This document shows positions 45,814-55,149 of a DNA stretch of 64,000 nucleotides, one piece after another. The notes under the pieces were generated by a model that searched no databases, had not been told where the DNA came from, and was given only the letters and a program-made list of their open reading frames with translations. The position numbers and the translations under genes were made by a program. The stretch comes from Bacillus cereus group sp. RP43 (lineage in GTDB: Bacteria > Bacillota > Bacilli > Bacillales > Bacillaceae_G), in the NCBI RefSeq assembly GCF_040459645.1, contig NZ_JARVHQ010000001.1:806001-870000 (forward strand), written 5' to 3'. The number at the start of each line of letters is the position of its first letter. Position 1 is the stretch's first letter.

Positions 45814-47751
45814 ATGGCAGATGTAGTTAAAATTACTTTCCCTGATGGAGCTGTGAAGGAGTTTCCAAAAGGCGTAACAACTGAAGAAATCGCAGCTTCT
45901 ATTAGCCCAGGCTTAAAGAAAAAAGCTGTGGCTGGAAAATTAAACGATGAGATGATTGATCTTGTTACACCAATCGAAGAAGATGGTGCAGTTTCTATTA
46001 TTACATTAGATTCTGAAGATGGCTTATACATTTTACGCCATTCAACTGCCCACCTTTTAGCACAAGCGTTAAAACGTTTATATAAAGATGTTAAGCTTGA
46101 GCTTGGCATTGGTCCAGTAATCGAAAATGGCTTCTACTACGATATTGATATGGAAGAAGCAATTACAGTTGAAGACTTCAAGAAAATCGAAAAAGAAATG
46201 CAAAAAATCGTAAACGAGAACTTAGAAATCGTTCGTCATGAAGTACCACGTGCAGAAGCACTTCGTCGCTTTGAAGAAATCGGCGATGAGTTAAAATTAG
46301 ATTTAATTAACGATCTTCCAGAAGATGCAGTTATTTCAATCTATGAGCAAGGCGAATTCTTCGACCTTTGTCGTGGTGTTCACCTTCCATCTACAGGGAA
46401 AATTAAAGTGTTTAAATTATTAAGCGTAGCGGGTGCTTACTGGCGCGGCGATAGCAATAATAAAATGTTACAACGTATTTACGGTACTGCATTTGTTAAG
46501 AAAGCAGAATTAGATGAGCACTTACGTATGCTTGAAGAAGCAAAAGAGCGTGATCACCGTAAATTAGGTAAAGAATTAAAACTATTTACTAATAGCCAAA
46601 AAGTAGGACAAGGTTTACCACTTTGGTTACCAAAAGGTGCAACAATTCGCCGCATTATCGAGCGTTATATCGTTGATAAAGAAGCAAGCTTAGGTTATGA
46701 TCACGTATACACTCCAGTATTAGGAAGCAGAGAGCTTTATGAAACTTCTGGTCACTGGAACCATTACCGTGATGGCATGTTCCCATCAATGGAAATGGAT
46801 AATGAAGAATTAGTTCTTCGTCCAATGAACTGCCCTCACCATATGATGGTTTATAAAAATGATATTCACAGTTACCGTGAATTACCAATCCGTATTGCGG
46901 AACTTGGAACAATGCACCGCTATGAAATGTCTGGAGCATTATCTGGATTACAACGTGTACGCGGAATGACTTTAAACGATGCGCACATTTTCGTTCGTCC
47001 AGATCAAATTAAAGAAGAGTTAAAACGTGTTGTAAACTTAACTTTAGAAGTGTACAAAGATTTCGGTTTAGAAAACTATTCATTCCGTCTATCTTATCGT
47101 GACCCAGCAGATACTAAAAAGTATTATGCAGATGATGAGATGTGGGAAAAAGCACAAGGTATGTTAAAAGAAGCTATGGATGAAATGGGTCTTGATTACT
47201 ATGAAGCTGAAGGTGAAGCGGCATTCTATGGTCCAAAACTTGACGTTCAAGTTCGTACTGCTCTTGGAAAAGACGAAACACTTTCAACTGTACAATTAGA
47301 CTTCTTACTTCCAGAACGCTTTGAATTAGCTTACGTTGGTGAAGACGGTAAACAACATCGTCCAGTTGTAATTCACCGTGGCGTTGTATCAACTATGGAA
47401 CGTTTCGTAGCCTTCTTAATTGAAGAATACAAAGGCGCATTCCCAACTTGGTTAGCTCCAGTTCAGGCGCAAGTAATTCCAGTTTCTCCGCAAGTACATT
47501 TAGACTATGCAAAGAAAGTACAAGATGAATTACGACGTGCTGGTATCCGTGTTGAATTAGATACTCGTGAAGAGAAAATTGGTTACAAAATCCGTGAAGC
47601 ACAAATGCAAAAGATTCCGTACATGCTTGTAGTAGGTGACAATGAAGTTACTGAAAATGGCGTTAACGTACGTAAATATGGTGAACAAAAATCAGAAACA
47701 ATCGCATTAGATGCGTTTGTTGACATGATTAAAGTAGAAGGAAAACGATAA
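45814..47751 (+). CDS. thrS: Threonine-tRNA ligase
   Basis: A 645-aa class II synthetase. TGS domain (1-60), editing domain with [10 protein letters not shown], catalytic core with RPMNCPHHM (motif region), [18 protein letters not shown] (motif 2) and [11 protein letters not shown] (motif 3), then the anticodon-binding domain. An in-frame GTG at 45811 is an alternative; GAGGAG serves either. Controlled by the upstream T-box. Confidence 0.97.
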   Translation: MADVVKITFPDGAVKEFPKGVTTEEIAASISPGLKKKAVAGKLNDEMIDLVTPIEEDGAVSIITLDSEDGLYILRHSTAHLLAQALKRLYKDVKLELGIGPVIENGFYYDIDMEEAITVEDFKKIEKEMQKIVNENLEIVRHEVPRAEALRRFEEIGDELKLDLINDLPEDAVISIYEQGEFFDLCRGVHLPSTGKIKVFKLLSVAGAYWRGDSNNKMLQRIYGTAFVKKAELDEHLRMLEEAKERDHRKLGKELKLFTNSQKVGQGLPLWLPKGATIRRIIERYIVDKEASLGYDHVYTPVLGSRELYETSGHWNHYRDGMFPSMEMDNEELVLRPMNCPHHMMVYKNDIHSYRELPIRIAELGTMHRYEMSGALSGLQRVRGMTLNDAHIFVRPDQIKEELKRVVNLTLEVYKDFGLENYSFRLSYRDPADTKKYYADDEMWEKAQGMLKEAMDEMGLDYYEAEGEAAFYGPKLDVQVRTALGKDETLSTVQLDFLLPERFELAYVGEDGKQHRPVVIHRGVVSTMERFVAFLIEEYKGAFPTWLAPVQAQVIPVSPQVHLDYAKKVQDELRRAGIRVELDTREEKIGYKIREAQMQKIPYMLVVGDNEVTENGVNVRKYGEQKSETIALDAFVDMIKVEGKR

Positions 47752-47752
47752 G

Positions 47753-47781
47753 AAAAAGCCGCGGTATACCGCGGCTTTTTT
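47753..47781 (+). terminator. thrS terminator, perfect palindrome
   Basis: A 28-bp dyad, AAAAAGCCGCGGTA plus its complement, ending in Ts. Confidence 0.93.
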
Positions 47782-47906
47782 ATGTATTATGAAAAAGAAA
47801 ATCTAGAAAAAATAACCAAACAATACTTATCATAAAAAAGTATTGCAAGTATGCTAGTTGTTTGTTACAATATTTCTTGTTGTTAGTAAAACACATCGCG
47901 TCTTCT

Positions 47907-47935
47907 TGACAGACGTCATGTCCTATGATAAACTC
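47907..47935 (+). promoter_or_regulatory. infC operon promoter
   Basis: TTGACA (47907) and TAAACT (47930) with a 17-bp spacer; predicted start near 47942. Confidence 0.75.
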
Positions 47936-47941
47936 ATCAAG

Positions 47942-48074
47942 GATAATAGAATATGGTTTTGACAAGTAGAAGCACCCGCTTCTCACCTGATGGACGCATT
48001 CGCAGTTAGCAGGTAAATGTATTTCTTACTAAAGATATTACAAGTGTGGGTGCCGTGTGCCCGCACTTTTTTTG
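47942..48074 (+). promoter_or_regulatory. L20-type ribosomal protein leader
   Basis: The leader holds AGAAGCACCCGCTTCTCACC and CGCAGTTAGCAGGT, the conserved words of the Firmicute L20 leader, then a terminator AAGTGTGGG/CCCGCACTT with seven Ts (48042-48074). L20 binding is known to favour termination, giving feedback on infC-rpmI-rplT. Confidence 0.88.
48042..48074 (+). terminator. Attenuator terminator in infC leader
   Basis: A 9-bp stem with TGCCGTGTG loop and T-run, 56 bp before infC. Confidence 0.9.
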
Positions 48075-48129
48075 TTCGGGTTCTACAATTGCAAAACGTA
48101 TTCTAAGAAAACCTTGGAGGTGGCTTACT

Positions 48130-48645
48130 ATTAGCAAGGATATGATGATTAACGAGCAAATTCGTGCACGTGAAGTACGCTTAGTTGGCGCAAACGGCGA
48201 TCAACTTGGAATCAAGTCTCGTAATGACGCTTTAGACTTAGCTGCAGGTCTTAATCTTGATTTAGTATTGGTTGCTCCAAATGCGAAACCGCCAGTATGC
48301 CGCATTATGGACTACGGTAAATTCCGCTTTGAGCAACAGAAGAAAGAAAAAGAACAGCGCAAAAATCAAAAAGTAATTAGCATGAAAGAAGTTCGTTTAA
48401 GTCCAACAATTGATGAACATGACTTTAACACAAAACTTCGTAATGCTGTCAAGTTTTTAGAGAAAGGCGACAAGGTTAAAGCGTCAATTCGCTTTAAAGG
48501 ACGTGCCATTACTCATAAAGAAATCGGTCAACGTGTTTTAGATCGCTTCTCAGAAGCTTGTGCTGAAGTTAGTACAATTGAATCTAAGCCTAAAATGGAA
48601 GGACGCAGTATGTTCTTAGTTTTAGCACCGAAAAACGATAAGTAA
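48130..48645 (+). CDS. infC: Translation initiation factor IF-3
   Basis: A 171-aa IF-3 with N-domain ([20 protein letters not shown]), the linker helix ([14 protein letters not shown]) and C-domain ending [16 protein letters not shown] lies 9 bp before ATT at 48130, the rare infC start codon known from other bacteria; the first ATG (48142) is 21 bp from it. I prefer ATT, with ATG 48142 or 48145 as alternatives. First gene of the infC-rpmI-rplT operon. Confidence 0.93.
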   Translation: MSKDMMINEQIRAREVRLVGANGDQLGIKSRNDALDLAAGLNLDLVLVAPNAKPPVCRIMDYGKFRFEQQKKEKEQRKNQKVISMKEVRLSPTIDEHDFNTKLRNAVKFLEKGDKVKASIRFKGRAITHKEIGQRVLDRFSEACAEVSTIESKPKMEGRSMFLVLAPKNDK

Positions 48646-48666
48646 TAGATAGAGGAGGAAATACCT

Positions 48667-48867
48667 ATGCCTAAACAAAAAACTCATCGCGGCGCTGCAA
48701 AGCGTTTCAAAAAGACTGGATCTGGTAAACTGAAGCGTTCTCACGCTTACACAAGCCATTTATTCGCTAACAAATCTACAAAAGCTAAACGTAAACTACG
48801 TAAAGCTGGTGTAGTTAGCGCTGGTGACTTCAAACGCATTCGTCAAATGCTTGACAACTTAAAATAA
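48667..48867 (+). CDS. rpmI: 50S ribosomal protein L35
   Basis: A 66-aa very basic ribosomal protein: [20 protein letters not shown] ... [18 protein letters not shown]. Second gene of the IF-3/L35/L20 operon under L20 feedback. Confidence 0.97.
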
Positions 48868-48905
48868 GTTCGGCTGATATATAGAACAAACTAGGAGGTA
48901 ATATT

Positions 48906-49262
48906 ATGCCAAGAGTAAAAGGTGGTACAGTTACTCGTCAACGTCGTAAAAAAGTTATAAAATTAGCAAAAGGTTACTACGGTTCTAAGAGTACATTATT
49001 TAAGGTTGCTAACCAACAGGTTATGAAATCTCTAATGTATGCATTCCGTGACCGTCGTCAAAAGAAACGTGACTTCCGTAAATTATGGATTACACGTATC
49101 AACGCAGCAGCTCGTATGAATGGTCTTTCTTACAGCCGCTTAATGCACGGTTTAAAAAATGCTGGCATCGAAGTTAACCGCAAGATGCTTGCTGACTTAG
49201 CTGTTCATGACGAAAAAGCTTTCGCTGAATTAGCAACAGTTGCAAAAAACAACATTAACTAA
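48906..49262 (+). CDS. rplT: 50S ribosomal protein L20
   Basis: A 118-aa large-subunit assembly protein: [20 protein letters not shown] with the long N-terminal helix, and C-terminal RNA-binding domain [16 protein letters not shown]. It also represses its own operon through the leader at 47942-48074. RBS TAGGAGGT. Terminator at 49274-49308. Confidence 0.97.
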   Translation: MPRVKGGTVTRQRRKKVIKLAKGYYGSKSTLFKVANQQVMKSLMYAFRDRRQKKRDFRKLWITRINAAARMNGLSYSRLMHGLKNAGIEVNRKMLADLAVHDEKAFAELATVAKNNIN

Positions 49263-49273
49263 TTAATTAGTTG

Positions 49274-49308
49274 AAACCTTAGAAGATTTTTCTTCTAAGG
49301 TTTTTTTA
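49274..49308 (+). terminator. rplT terminator
   Basis: AACCTTAGAAGA and TCTTCTAAGGTT around TTTT, followed by seven Ts. Confidence 0.93.
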
Positions 49309-49420
49309 TTTACATTCATTGTAAATATTCAATGATTTGCAAAATCCTTTACTTATTATCGTTATCGATATGACAAAATCAATGCGAAAACTATAGCGAT
49401 ATAGAAGAATATGTTTATAA

Positions 49421-49448
49421 AGTCGGGAGAATCCTCCTGGCTTTTTTT
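49421..49448 (+). terminator. Second terminator without a known gene
   Basis: AGTCGGGAG with CTCCTGGCT (two wobble pairs) around AATC, then seven Ts. Lies 110 bp past the rplT terminator, so it may end a small RNA. Confidence 0.6.
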
Positions 49449-49699
49449 ATTTATGCTCCTTTGGAAAGAAGAGTATCTTTCCTAGCAGAAACGACACTGC
49501 TATAATGGAGAGATGATATGGAACTTTCATCAGATGAATAATCTAAGAACGATGATTGAAACGTATTTGTAAATTAAGGACAAGCTATTTTGGAAAGAGG
49601 TAAATAGCTGACTTATTAATAAGAAACGAAAAATAATAATGAACTTTGAGATGAAACAACATTGTTGCGTAAAATGCGATGTTGGAGGAGGACAATAGA
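49449..49699. other. Intergenic region before dUTPase gene
   Basis: A TATAAT at about 49501 lies 17 bp after TTTCCT and may be the dUTPase promoter. A 19-codon frame (MIWNFHQMNNLRTM...) lies near 49513-49572 with a poorly spaced RBS. I do not call it a gene. Confidence 0.4.
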
Positions 49700-50191
49700 A
49701 TGGACTTACTACAACTATTTAAACTACAAAAAGAATTAGATGACCGTATTGTGAAAGAACATGACTTACAACCGAAAAAATTGTTAAAAGAAAAAATGTT
49801 AGCTCTTCTTGTAGAAATTGGAGAACTTGCAAATGAAACACGTTGTTTTAAATATTGGAGCAATAAACCAGCATCAGAGCGTGAAGTAATATTAGAAGAA
49901 TACGTAGATGGTTTGCATTTTATCTTATCAATCGGAATCGATTTAGGAATTGATAAAAACTTCTTATTCTATAAATGTGCACAAACGAATAAAACACAAG
50001 TGGAAATTTTCTTAGACACATATGCGAAAGTAATTCGTTTTACAGATCAACCATCTATCACGAACTATATTGAATTATTTACAAGCTATCTTCGACTTGG
50101 ACAAGCACTTGAATTTGAACAAGAAGAAATTGAAAAAGCGTATTTAGATAAAAATGAAGTAAATCATCAGCGTCAAACACAAGGATACTAA
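49700..50191 (+). CDS. dUTPase, all-alpha (PF08761 type)
   Basis: A 163-aa all-helical dUTP diphosphatase. KEKMLALLVEIGELANETRC (E-x3-ELAN, metal-binding Glu), EEYVDGLHFILSIGIDLGI (E-x3-D) and the downstream helices match the dimeric dUTPase family, which keeps uracil out of DNA. RBS GGAGGAGG 8 bp before the ATG; the earlier ATG at 49679 lacks one. Confidence 0.85.
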   Translation: MDLLQLFKLQKELDDRIVKEHDLQPKKLLKEKMLALLVEIGELANETRCFKYWSNKPASEREVILEEYVDGLHFILSIGIDLGIDKNFLFYKCAQTNKTQVEIFLDTYAKVIRFTDQPSITNYIELFTSYLRLGQALEFEQEEIEKAYLDKNEVNHQRQTQGY

Positions 50192-50260
50192 TTTAATTTT
50201 TGAATATTTCAATTTCCTTTTGTATAATAAGGTGACTGAAGAAAAAGGAGGGTGTTGGCA

Positions 50261-51346
50261 ATGACAAAATTAGACGCGACATTGACAATGCTAAAAGAGT
50301 TAACAGATGCACGTGGTATTGCTGGTAACGAGCGTGAACCACGTGAAGTAATGAAGAAATATATTGAGCCGTTTGCGGACGAACTTTCTACTGATAATTT
50401 AGGAAGTTTAGTTGCGAAAAAAGTTGGGGAAGAAAACGGCCCGAAAATTATGGTTGCAGGTCATTTAGATGAAGTTGGCTTTATGATTACGCAAATTGAT
50501 GACAAAGGCTTCCTTCGTTTCCAAACAGTTGGTGGCTGGTGGTCACAAGTTATGCTGGCACAGCGCGTGACAATTGTAACGCGTAAAGGAGATGTAACAG
50601 GTGTAATTGGTTCAAAACCACCACACATTTTACCTCCAGAAGCTCGTAAAAAGCCAGTTGATATTAAAGACATGTTTATCGATATTGGTGCTTCTAGCCA
50701 AGAAGAGGCAATGGAGTGGGGCGTAAGACCAGGAGATCAGGTTGTACCTTACTTTGAATTCCAAGTAATGAAGAATGAAAAGATGTTACTTGCAAAAGCA
50801 TGGGATAATCGAATTGGTTGTGCAATTGCAATTGACGTATTAAAACAATTAAAAGATGAAAAACATCCAAACGTTGTATACGGCGTTGGGACTGTACAAG
50901 AAGAAGTTGGTCTTCGTGGTGCGAAAACATCTGCAAACTATATTAAGCCAGATATCGCATTCGCTGTAGATGTTGGTATTGCTGGTGATACACCAGGTGT
51001 AACGGCAAAAGAAGCGCAAAGTAAAATGGGCGATGGACCGCAGATCATTTTATATGATGCTTCTGTTATTGGTCATACAGGTTTACGTGACTTTGTAGTT
51101 GATGTTGCTGATGAATTACAAATTCCATACCAGTATGATTCTGTAGCCGGCGGTGGAACAGATGCAGGAGCAATTCACATTTCTGTAAACGGTATTCCGT
51201 CTATGGCGATTACGATTGCGACACGCTACATTCATTCTCATGCGGCAATGTTACACCGTGATGACTATGAAAATGCAGTGAAGTTAATTGTAGAAGTTAT
51301 TAAACGTCTTGATAAAGAGGCTGTACATAACATTACATTTAATTAA
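50261..51346 (+). CDS. ysdC: M42 family metallopeptidase YsdC
   Basis: A 361-aa tetrahedral-aminopeptidase-like enzyme, also annotated as an endoglucanase in some genomes. Metal and active-site motifs: [39 protein letters not shown] and [17 protein letters not shown] 50261 follows AAAGGAGG. Terminator at 51351-51381. Confidence 0.92.
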   Translation: MTKLDATLTMLKELTDARGIAGNEREPREVMKKYIEPFADELSTDNLGSLVAKKVGEENGPKIMVAGHLDEVGFMITQIDDKGFLRFQTVGGWWSQVMLAQRVTIVTRKGDVTGVIGSKPPHILPPEARKKPVDIKDMFIDIGASSQEEAMEWGVRPGDQVVPYFEFQVMKNEKMLLAKAWDNRIGCAIAIDVLKQLKDEKHPNVVYGVGTVQEEVGLRGAKTSANYIKPDIAFAVDVGIAGDTPGVTAKEAQSKMGDGPQIILYDASVIGHTGLRDFVVDVADELQIPYQYDSVAGGGTDAGAIHISVNGIPSMAITIATRYIHSHAAMLHRDDYENAVKLIVEVIKRLDKEAVHNITFN

Positions 51347-51350
51347 TAGA

Positions 51351-51381
51351 AAAAAGCGAAGGATAACCTCCTTCGCTTTTT
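51351..51381. terminator. Bidirectional terminator, ysdC and TetR gene
   Basis: AAAAAGCGAAGGA and TCCTTCGCTTTTT around TAACC. Confidence 0.92.
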
Positions 51382-51387
51382 CCATTT

Positions 51388-52005
51388 TTAAAACGGTCTT
51401 TCTAACCCTGCTGCAGTATGGGCTCCTAAAATAATTAAGCGAGTTAATTGCATTGCCATGAAATGTGGGGTATAAATCATGCCTCTTTTTAACCATGACA
51501 TAATCATTCCGATATGAGCGCCTGTAACATAACTAATAAGAATATCACGAGGGACCATAAGGTCTTCATCATCTGGCTGGGAAATAGATAAGCTTAATGT
51601 TAAATGTGTTTGAATTGTTTTCATCATTTTATAAGAATAGTTTCCAGTTGCCTTATCGCCGAGCATAACGTTATAGAAATTAGTATTTTCTGCGATATGC
51701 TCAAACAAAGCTAAAAAAGTTGGATGCGGTGAATCAAAAGTGAGCTGAAAATCTTCTTTATTTCGATTTTGTGGTTTAATTACTTCAGCTAATTTTTCTA
51801 GCATTTCTTCTATGCTTTTGTCTAATAAATCATATTTATCATGGTAGTGGCTATAAAATGTAGCGCGATTTACAGGGGCACGTTCCGCGATATGTTGCAC
51901 AGTTACATTTTCGAAGCCCTTTTCGCCTACTAAAGCGACAAAAGCATCCTGTATGAGTTGTCTTGTTCGTTTTACACGTGGATCATTTGTATTTTTAATA
52001 GACAT
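51388..52005 (-). CDS. TetR/AcrR family regulator
   Basis: A 205-aa repressor. N-terminal HTH: IQDAFVALVGEKGFENVTVQ, then HIAERAPVNRATFYSHYHDKYDL. The C-terminal ligand domain resembles the DhaS-like TetR_C class. It is divergent from an HlyD/EmrB-type efflux operon, with TGTTG/CAACA dyads in the shared upstream region, so it most likely controls that pump. RBS GAGGTGAAG. Ligand unknown. Confidence 0.9.
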   Translation of the reverse strand: MSIKNTNDPRVKRTRQLIQDAFVALVGEKGFENVTVQHIAERAPVNRATFYSHYHDKYDLLDKSIEEMLEKLAEVIKPQNRNKEDFQLTFDSPHPTFLALFEHIAENTNFYNVMLGDKATGNYSYKMMKTIQTHLTLSLSISQPDDEDLMVPRDILISYVTGAHIGMIMSWLKRGMIYTPHFMAMQLTRLIILGAHTAAGLERPF

Positions 52006-52034
52006 TTTTACTTCACCTCGTTTAATTTTTTTAA

Positions 52035-52094
52035 CTTAAACAACACATATATAGTGTAATGTTGCTTAAACAACATATAGGTTTAAATTGTTGG
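52035..52094. promoter_or_regulatory. TetR operator region
   Basis: TGTTGCTTAAACAACA (52060-52075) is a near-perfect 16-bp dyad. CTTAAACAACA also occurs at 52035-52045, 30 bp earlier, and an inverted half, AAATTGTTGG, follows at about 52085. Confidence 0.6.
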
Positions 52095-52122
52095 TTGTAG
52101 ATTCGGGATAATTATTTATAAT
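52095..52122 (+). promoter_or_regulatory. Efflux operon promoter
   Basis: TTGTAG (52095-52100) and TATAAT (52117-52122) with a 16-bp spacer, next to the TetR operator. It implies a leader of about 170 nt. Confidence 0.6.
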
Positions 52123-52147
52123 TATAAATGATAGTCCTTTAGAAATC

Positions 52148-52205
52148 AGCACCGCTAGGATGCAGACAAAACATAGTTTGCGTCGTAAAAGGTGTGCTTT
52201 TTTTG
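52148..52205 (+). terminator. Terminator-like hairpin in efflux leader
   Basis: AGCACC pairs with GGTGTGCT (two bulged bases), with inner GATGC/GCGTC pairing and seven Ts after. Positioned inside the leader, it could act as an attenuator. Confidence 0.6.
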
Positions 52206-52301
52206 TTTAAAGGTTAATATAATTAACAATTAAACAATATAAACAATAAGGATGTAAATAGTTTAGAAAAAAATTATATGCGATATAAGGAGAGGAATGC
52301 A

Positions 52302-52955
52302 ATGAATCAGTTTCGAAGAATGGTAATTATCAACATTATCACATTAATTGTATTAGTTGGCGGCGGTATCGGCGGTTATTACTACTACAATCAAGCAGAA
52401 AATTATTTAAAAACAGACAATGCAAAAATTGACGGAAAGGTAATTCCGATTGCATCACCAGTAGCAGGTAAGTTAACAGACTGGAAAGCTGAAGTAGGAA
52501 AAAACTACAATGAAAACGATAAATTAGGTGCTGTCACTGTAGCGGGAGCAAATGGTGAACAAACAGTAGACGTAACAATTCCGCAAAATGCTACAGTTGT
52601 ACAATCAAATGCAACAACAAATGCGTTCGTTGGAGCAGGTAGCCCAATTGCATACGCATTTGATATGAGTAATTTATGGGTAACAGCAAACATTGAAGAG
52701 ACAACTATTGATGATGTTCAAAAAGGCCAAACAGTAGATGTGTATGTAGACGCATACCCAGATACAACGTTAACAGGGAAAGTAGAACAAGTTGGATTAA
52801 CAACAGCGAATACATTCTCGATGTTACCATCAAGTAACGCAACAGCGAACTATACGAAAGTAAAGCAAGTTGTACCAGTTAAAATTTCTTTAGATCATAG
52901 TAAATCAGTAAATATTGTTCCTGGAATGAATGTGTCAGTTCGTATTCATAAGTAA
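52302..52955 (+). CDS. HlyD-family membrane fusion protein (short EmrA type)
   Basis: A 217-aa adaptor. One N-terminal transmembrane helix (IINIITLIVLVGGGIGGYYY) precedes a biotinyl-lipoyl-like barrel (NAKIDGKVIPIASPVAGKL) and a beta-barrel domain (NLWVTANIEETTIDDVQKGQ, then NIVPGMNVSVRIHK). The coiled-coil hairpin of long HlyD/EmrA proteins is absent, as usual in Gram-positive versions. RBS AAGGAGAGG. Partner of the MFS pump 12 bp downstream. Confidence 0.9.
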   Translation: MNQFRRMVIINIITLIVLVGGGIGGYYYYNQAENYLKTDNAKIDGKVIPIASPVAGKLTDWKAEVGKNYNENDKLGAVTVAGANGEQTVDVTIPQNATVVQSNATTNAFVGAGSPIAYAFDMSNLWVTANIEETTIDDVQKGQTVDVYVDAYPDTTLTGKVEQVGLTTANTFSMLPSSNATANYTKVKQVVPVKISLDHSKSVNIVPGMNVSVRIHK

Positions 52956-52967
52956 GGGGGAGATGAG

Positions 52968-54752
52968 ATGTCCTCAATTGCAATTGTAGGATATGCACTA
53001 TTTTGTATAATCGTCTTCTTCCTTGTAAATCGTCTTTTACGAAAGAAAAAAACGAATATGGGAGAAGAACAAGTCCCAGCCGTAAGTAAAATAGAGGTAA
53101 CTAAAGCAGAAACAGAACTTGAACAAAAACAAGAAATAGAAGCTTCTAACGTAGTGGAATTAGAAACAGGAAAGCAAGAGCAAGTAAAGCAGGAAAAAGA
53201 AATGCTGAAGAGACAATTGCCGGTAGAGAATGTGAATGTAAAGGCAGTTGTAGCTGTATTAATTCTTGGTATGTTCGTTTCTATTTTAAACCAAACAATC
53301 ATTAATGTTGCATTGCCTCCATTAATGAACGAATTTAACGTATCAACTTCAACGGCCCAATGGTTAATTACAGGCTTCATGCTTGTAAACGGAATTTTAG
53401 TACCGATTAGTGCCTTTTTAGTTTCACGATTTACGTATCGTAAATTATTCGTAGCGGCAATGTTATTTTTCACGGTAGGATCTATCATTTGTGCTACATC
53501 AGGTAACTTTACAATGATGATGACGGGCCGCATTATTCAAGCGGTCGGTGCAGGTATTTTAATGCCGGTTGGTATGAATATCTTCATGACATTATTCCCG
53601 CCTCATAAGCGCGGAGCAGCGATGGGATTACTAGGGGTAGCAATGATTTTAGCGCCAGCTATAGGACCAACTGTAACAGGTTGGGTAATTGAAAATTATA
53701 GCTGGAACTTAATGTTCTACGGTATGTTTGTGATCGGTTTAATTATTACGTTCTTATCTTTAAAATTCTTCACACTAGCACAGCCGGTGTCTAAAACTAA
53801 GTTAGATGTATTTGGTGTTATTAGTTCAAGTATTGGACTAGGTAGCTTATTGTACGGATTTAGTGAAGCTGGAAATAATGGCTGGACTAGTGCAGAAGTT
53901 ATTATAACACTTATCATCGGTGTCATTGGTTTAGCAGTATTTATTTGGAGAGAGTTAACAACGGACAATAAAATGCTTGATTTACAAGTGTTTAAATATC
54001 CAACGTTCACTTTCACATTAGTAATTAATGCAATCGTAACGATGGCATTATTCGGAGGTATGTTATTACTTCCAGTATATCTGCAAAATATTCGCGGCTT
54101 TACGCCGATGGAATCTGGTCTACTACTCCTTCCGGGATCATTAATTATGGGGATTATGGGCCCAGTTGCAGGTAAACTATTTGATAAGTATGGTATTCGT
54201 CCGTTAGCAATTGTCGGATTAGCCATTACAACATTTGCGACATATAAATTTACAACGTTATCAATGGATACACCGTATAGCGTTATTATGACGGATTATA
54301 TTATACGTTCAATTGGTATGTCATTCATTATGATGCCAATTATGACAGCTGGTATGAACGCATTGCCGATGAAATTAATTTCTCACGGTACAGCAACGCA
54401 AAATACGTCAAGACAAGTAGCTGGTTCAATTGGAACAGCGATACTAATCACACTTATGACGCAACAAACTACTGCTCACGTAGCGGATTATGGCAATATG
54501 TTAACAACGTCAAACCCAATTTTAGTTGATAAAGTACACGGTATGGGCCAAAGCTTAGCGGCATTAGCCGGGTCAGCTCAAGCAGGAGATGCGATGAGTA
54601 CGCAACTATTATTCGGACAAATTTCAAAGCTATCTGCAATTAACGGTATTAACGATGCCTTCTTAATTGCAACGATATTAGCAGGTATTGCTTGGGTGTT
54701 ATCGTTCTTCTTACCATCAGGCAATAAACGAAATAGAAAAGCAGGGAATTAA
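52968..54752 (+). CDS. DHA2 family multidrug efflux MFS permease (EmrB-like)
   Basis: A 594-aa pump. The core from about residue 88 has 14 helices with DHA2 signatures (ILNQTIINVALPPLMNEFNV; GRIIQAVGAGILMPVGMNIF; PTVTGWVIE). Before it lies an unusual N-terminal module: one transmembrane helix (residues 4-21) and about 65 charged residues rich in Glu, Lys and Gln. RBS GGGGGAGA. Likely drug/proton antiport with the upstream adaptor; TetR-controlled. Confidence 0.92.
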   Translation: MSSIAIVGYALFCIIVFFLVNRLLRKKKTNMGEEQVPAVSKIEVTKAETELEQKQEIEASNVVELETGKQEQVKQEKEMLKRQLPVENVNVKAVVAVLILGMFVSILNQTIINVALPPLMNEFNVSTSTAQWLITGFMLVNGILVPISAFLVSRFTYRKLFVAAMLFFTVGSIICATSGNFTMMMTGRIIQAVGAGILMPVGMNIFMTLFPPHKRGAAMGLLGVAMILAPAIGPTVTGWVIENYSWNLMFYGMFVIGLIITFLSLKFFTLAQPVSKTKLDVFGVISSSIGLGSLLYGFSEAGNNGWTSAEVIITLIIGVIGLAVFIWRELTTDNKMLDLQVFKYPTFTFTLVINAIVTMALFGGMLLLPVYLQNIRGFTPMESGLLLLPGSLIMGIMGPVAGKLFDKYGIRPLAIVGLAITTFATYKFTTLSMDTPYSVIMTDYIIRSIGMSFIMMPIMTAGMNALPMKLISHGTATQNTSRQVAGSIGTAILITLMTQQTTAHVADYGNMLTTSNPILVDKVHGMGQSLAALAGSAQAGDAMSTQLLFGQISKLSAINGINDAFLIATILAGIAWVLSFFLPSGNKRNRKAGN

Positions 54753-54766
54753 TTTCCCTGCTTTTC
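54736..54766. terminator. Bidirectional terminator, efflux operon
   Basis: GAAAAGCAGGGAA and TTCCCTGCTTTTC around a short loop. Confidence 0.92.
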
Positions 54767-54773
54767 TATGTTT

Positions 54774-55136
54774 TTATGTAGTTAAATATAAAAGATGATA
54801 AGCAGTCAAAGAGCATAATCCCGTTATAAACAAAATTATCCCCATAGAACGAATATGTGTGAATTGTCTTCCGCTTATAATAGCTAATAGTCCAGCTAAA
54901 GAGAAGAGACACCAATATAAAGTTCCTGAAATGGGGAGCATCCGCTCTAAATCTATTCCATAACCTATACAAATGATAGGAACAACGATAAGCAATATGC
55001 TAATCAATCCTGCTATGAATGTAAAAAAATTTCGATATTTAATTCCAGCAACAATTAAAAAAATGCCCACGATGACTTCACATAGCATCAAAATAGGGCC
55101 TAAGATAATCCAAACTAACAATCCGGTAACTTCCAT
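54774..55136 (-). CDS. Four-helix membrane protein, paralog B
   Basis: A 120-aa protein with four hydrophobic helices. It shares with its upstream neighbour the pattern MLC..GIFL, LYW-LFSLAGLLA and the charged RSMG before the last helix, so the two arose by tandem duplication. RBS AAGGAG. No named family recognised; no catalytic motif seen. Same transcript as the gene at 55150. Confidence 0.75.
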   Translation of the reverse strand: MEVTGLLVWIILGPILMLCEVIVGIFLIVAGIKYRNFFTFIAGLISILLIVVPIICIGYGIDLERMLPISGTLYWCLFSLAGLLAIISGRQFTHIRSMGIILFITGLCSLTAYHLLYLTT

Positions 55137-55149
55137 GTGTAATAACTCC

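Noticed and set aside
49351..49372. Fur or Zur box in TTATTATCGTTATCGATATGA
   Set aside because: The dyad matches neither the 7-1-7 Fur nor the Zur consensus well enough.
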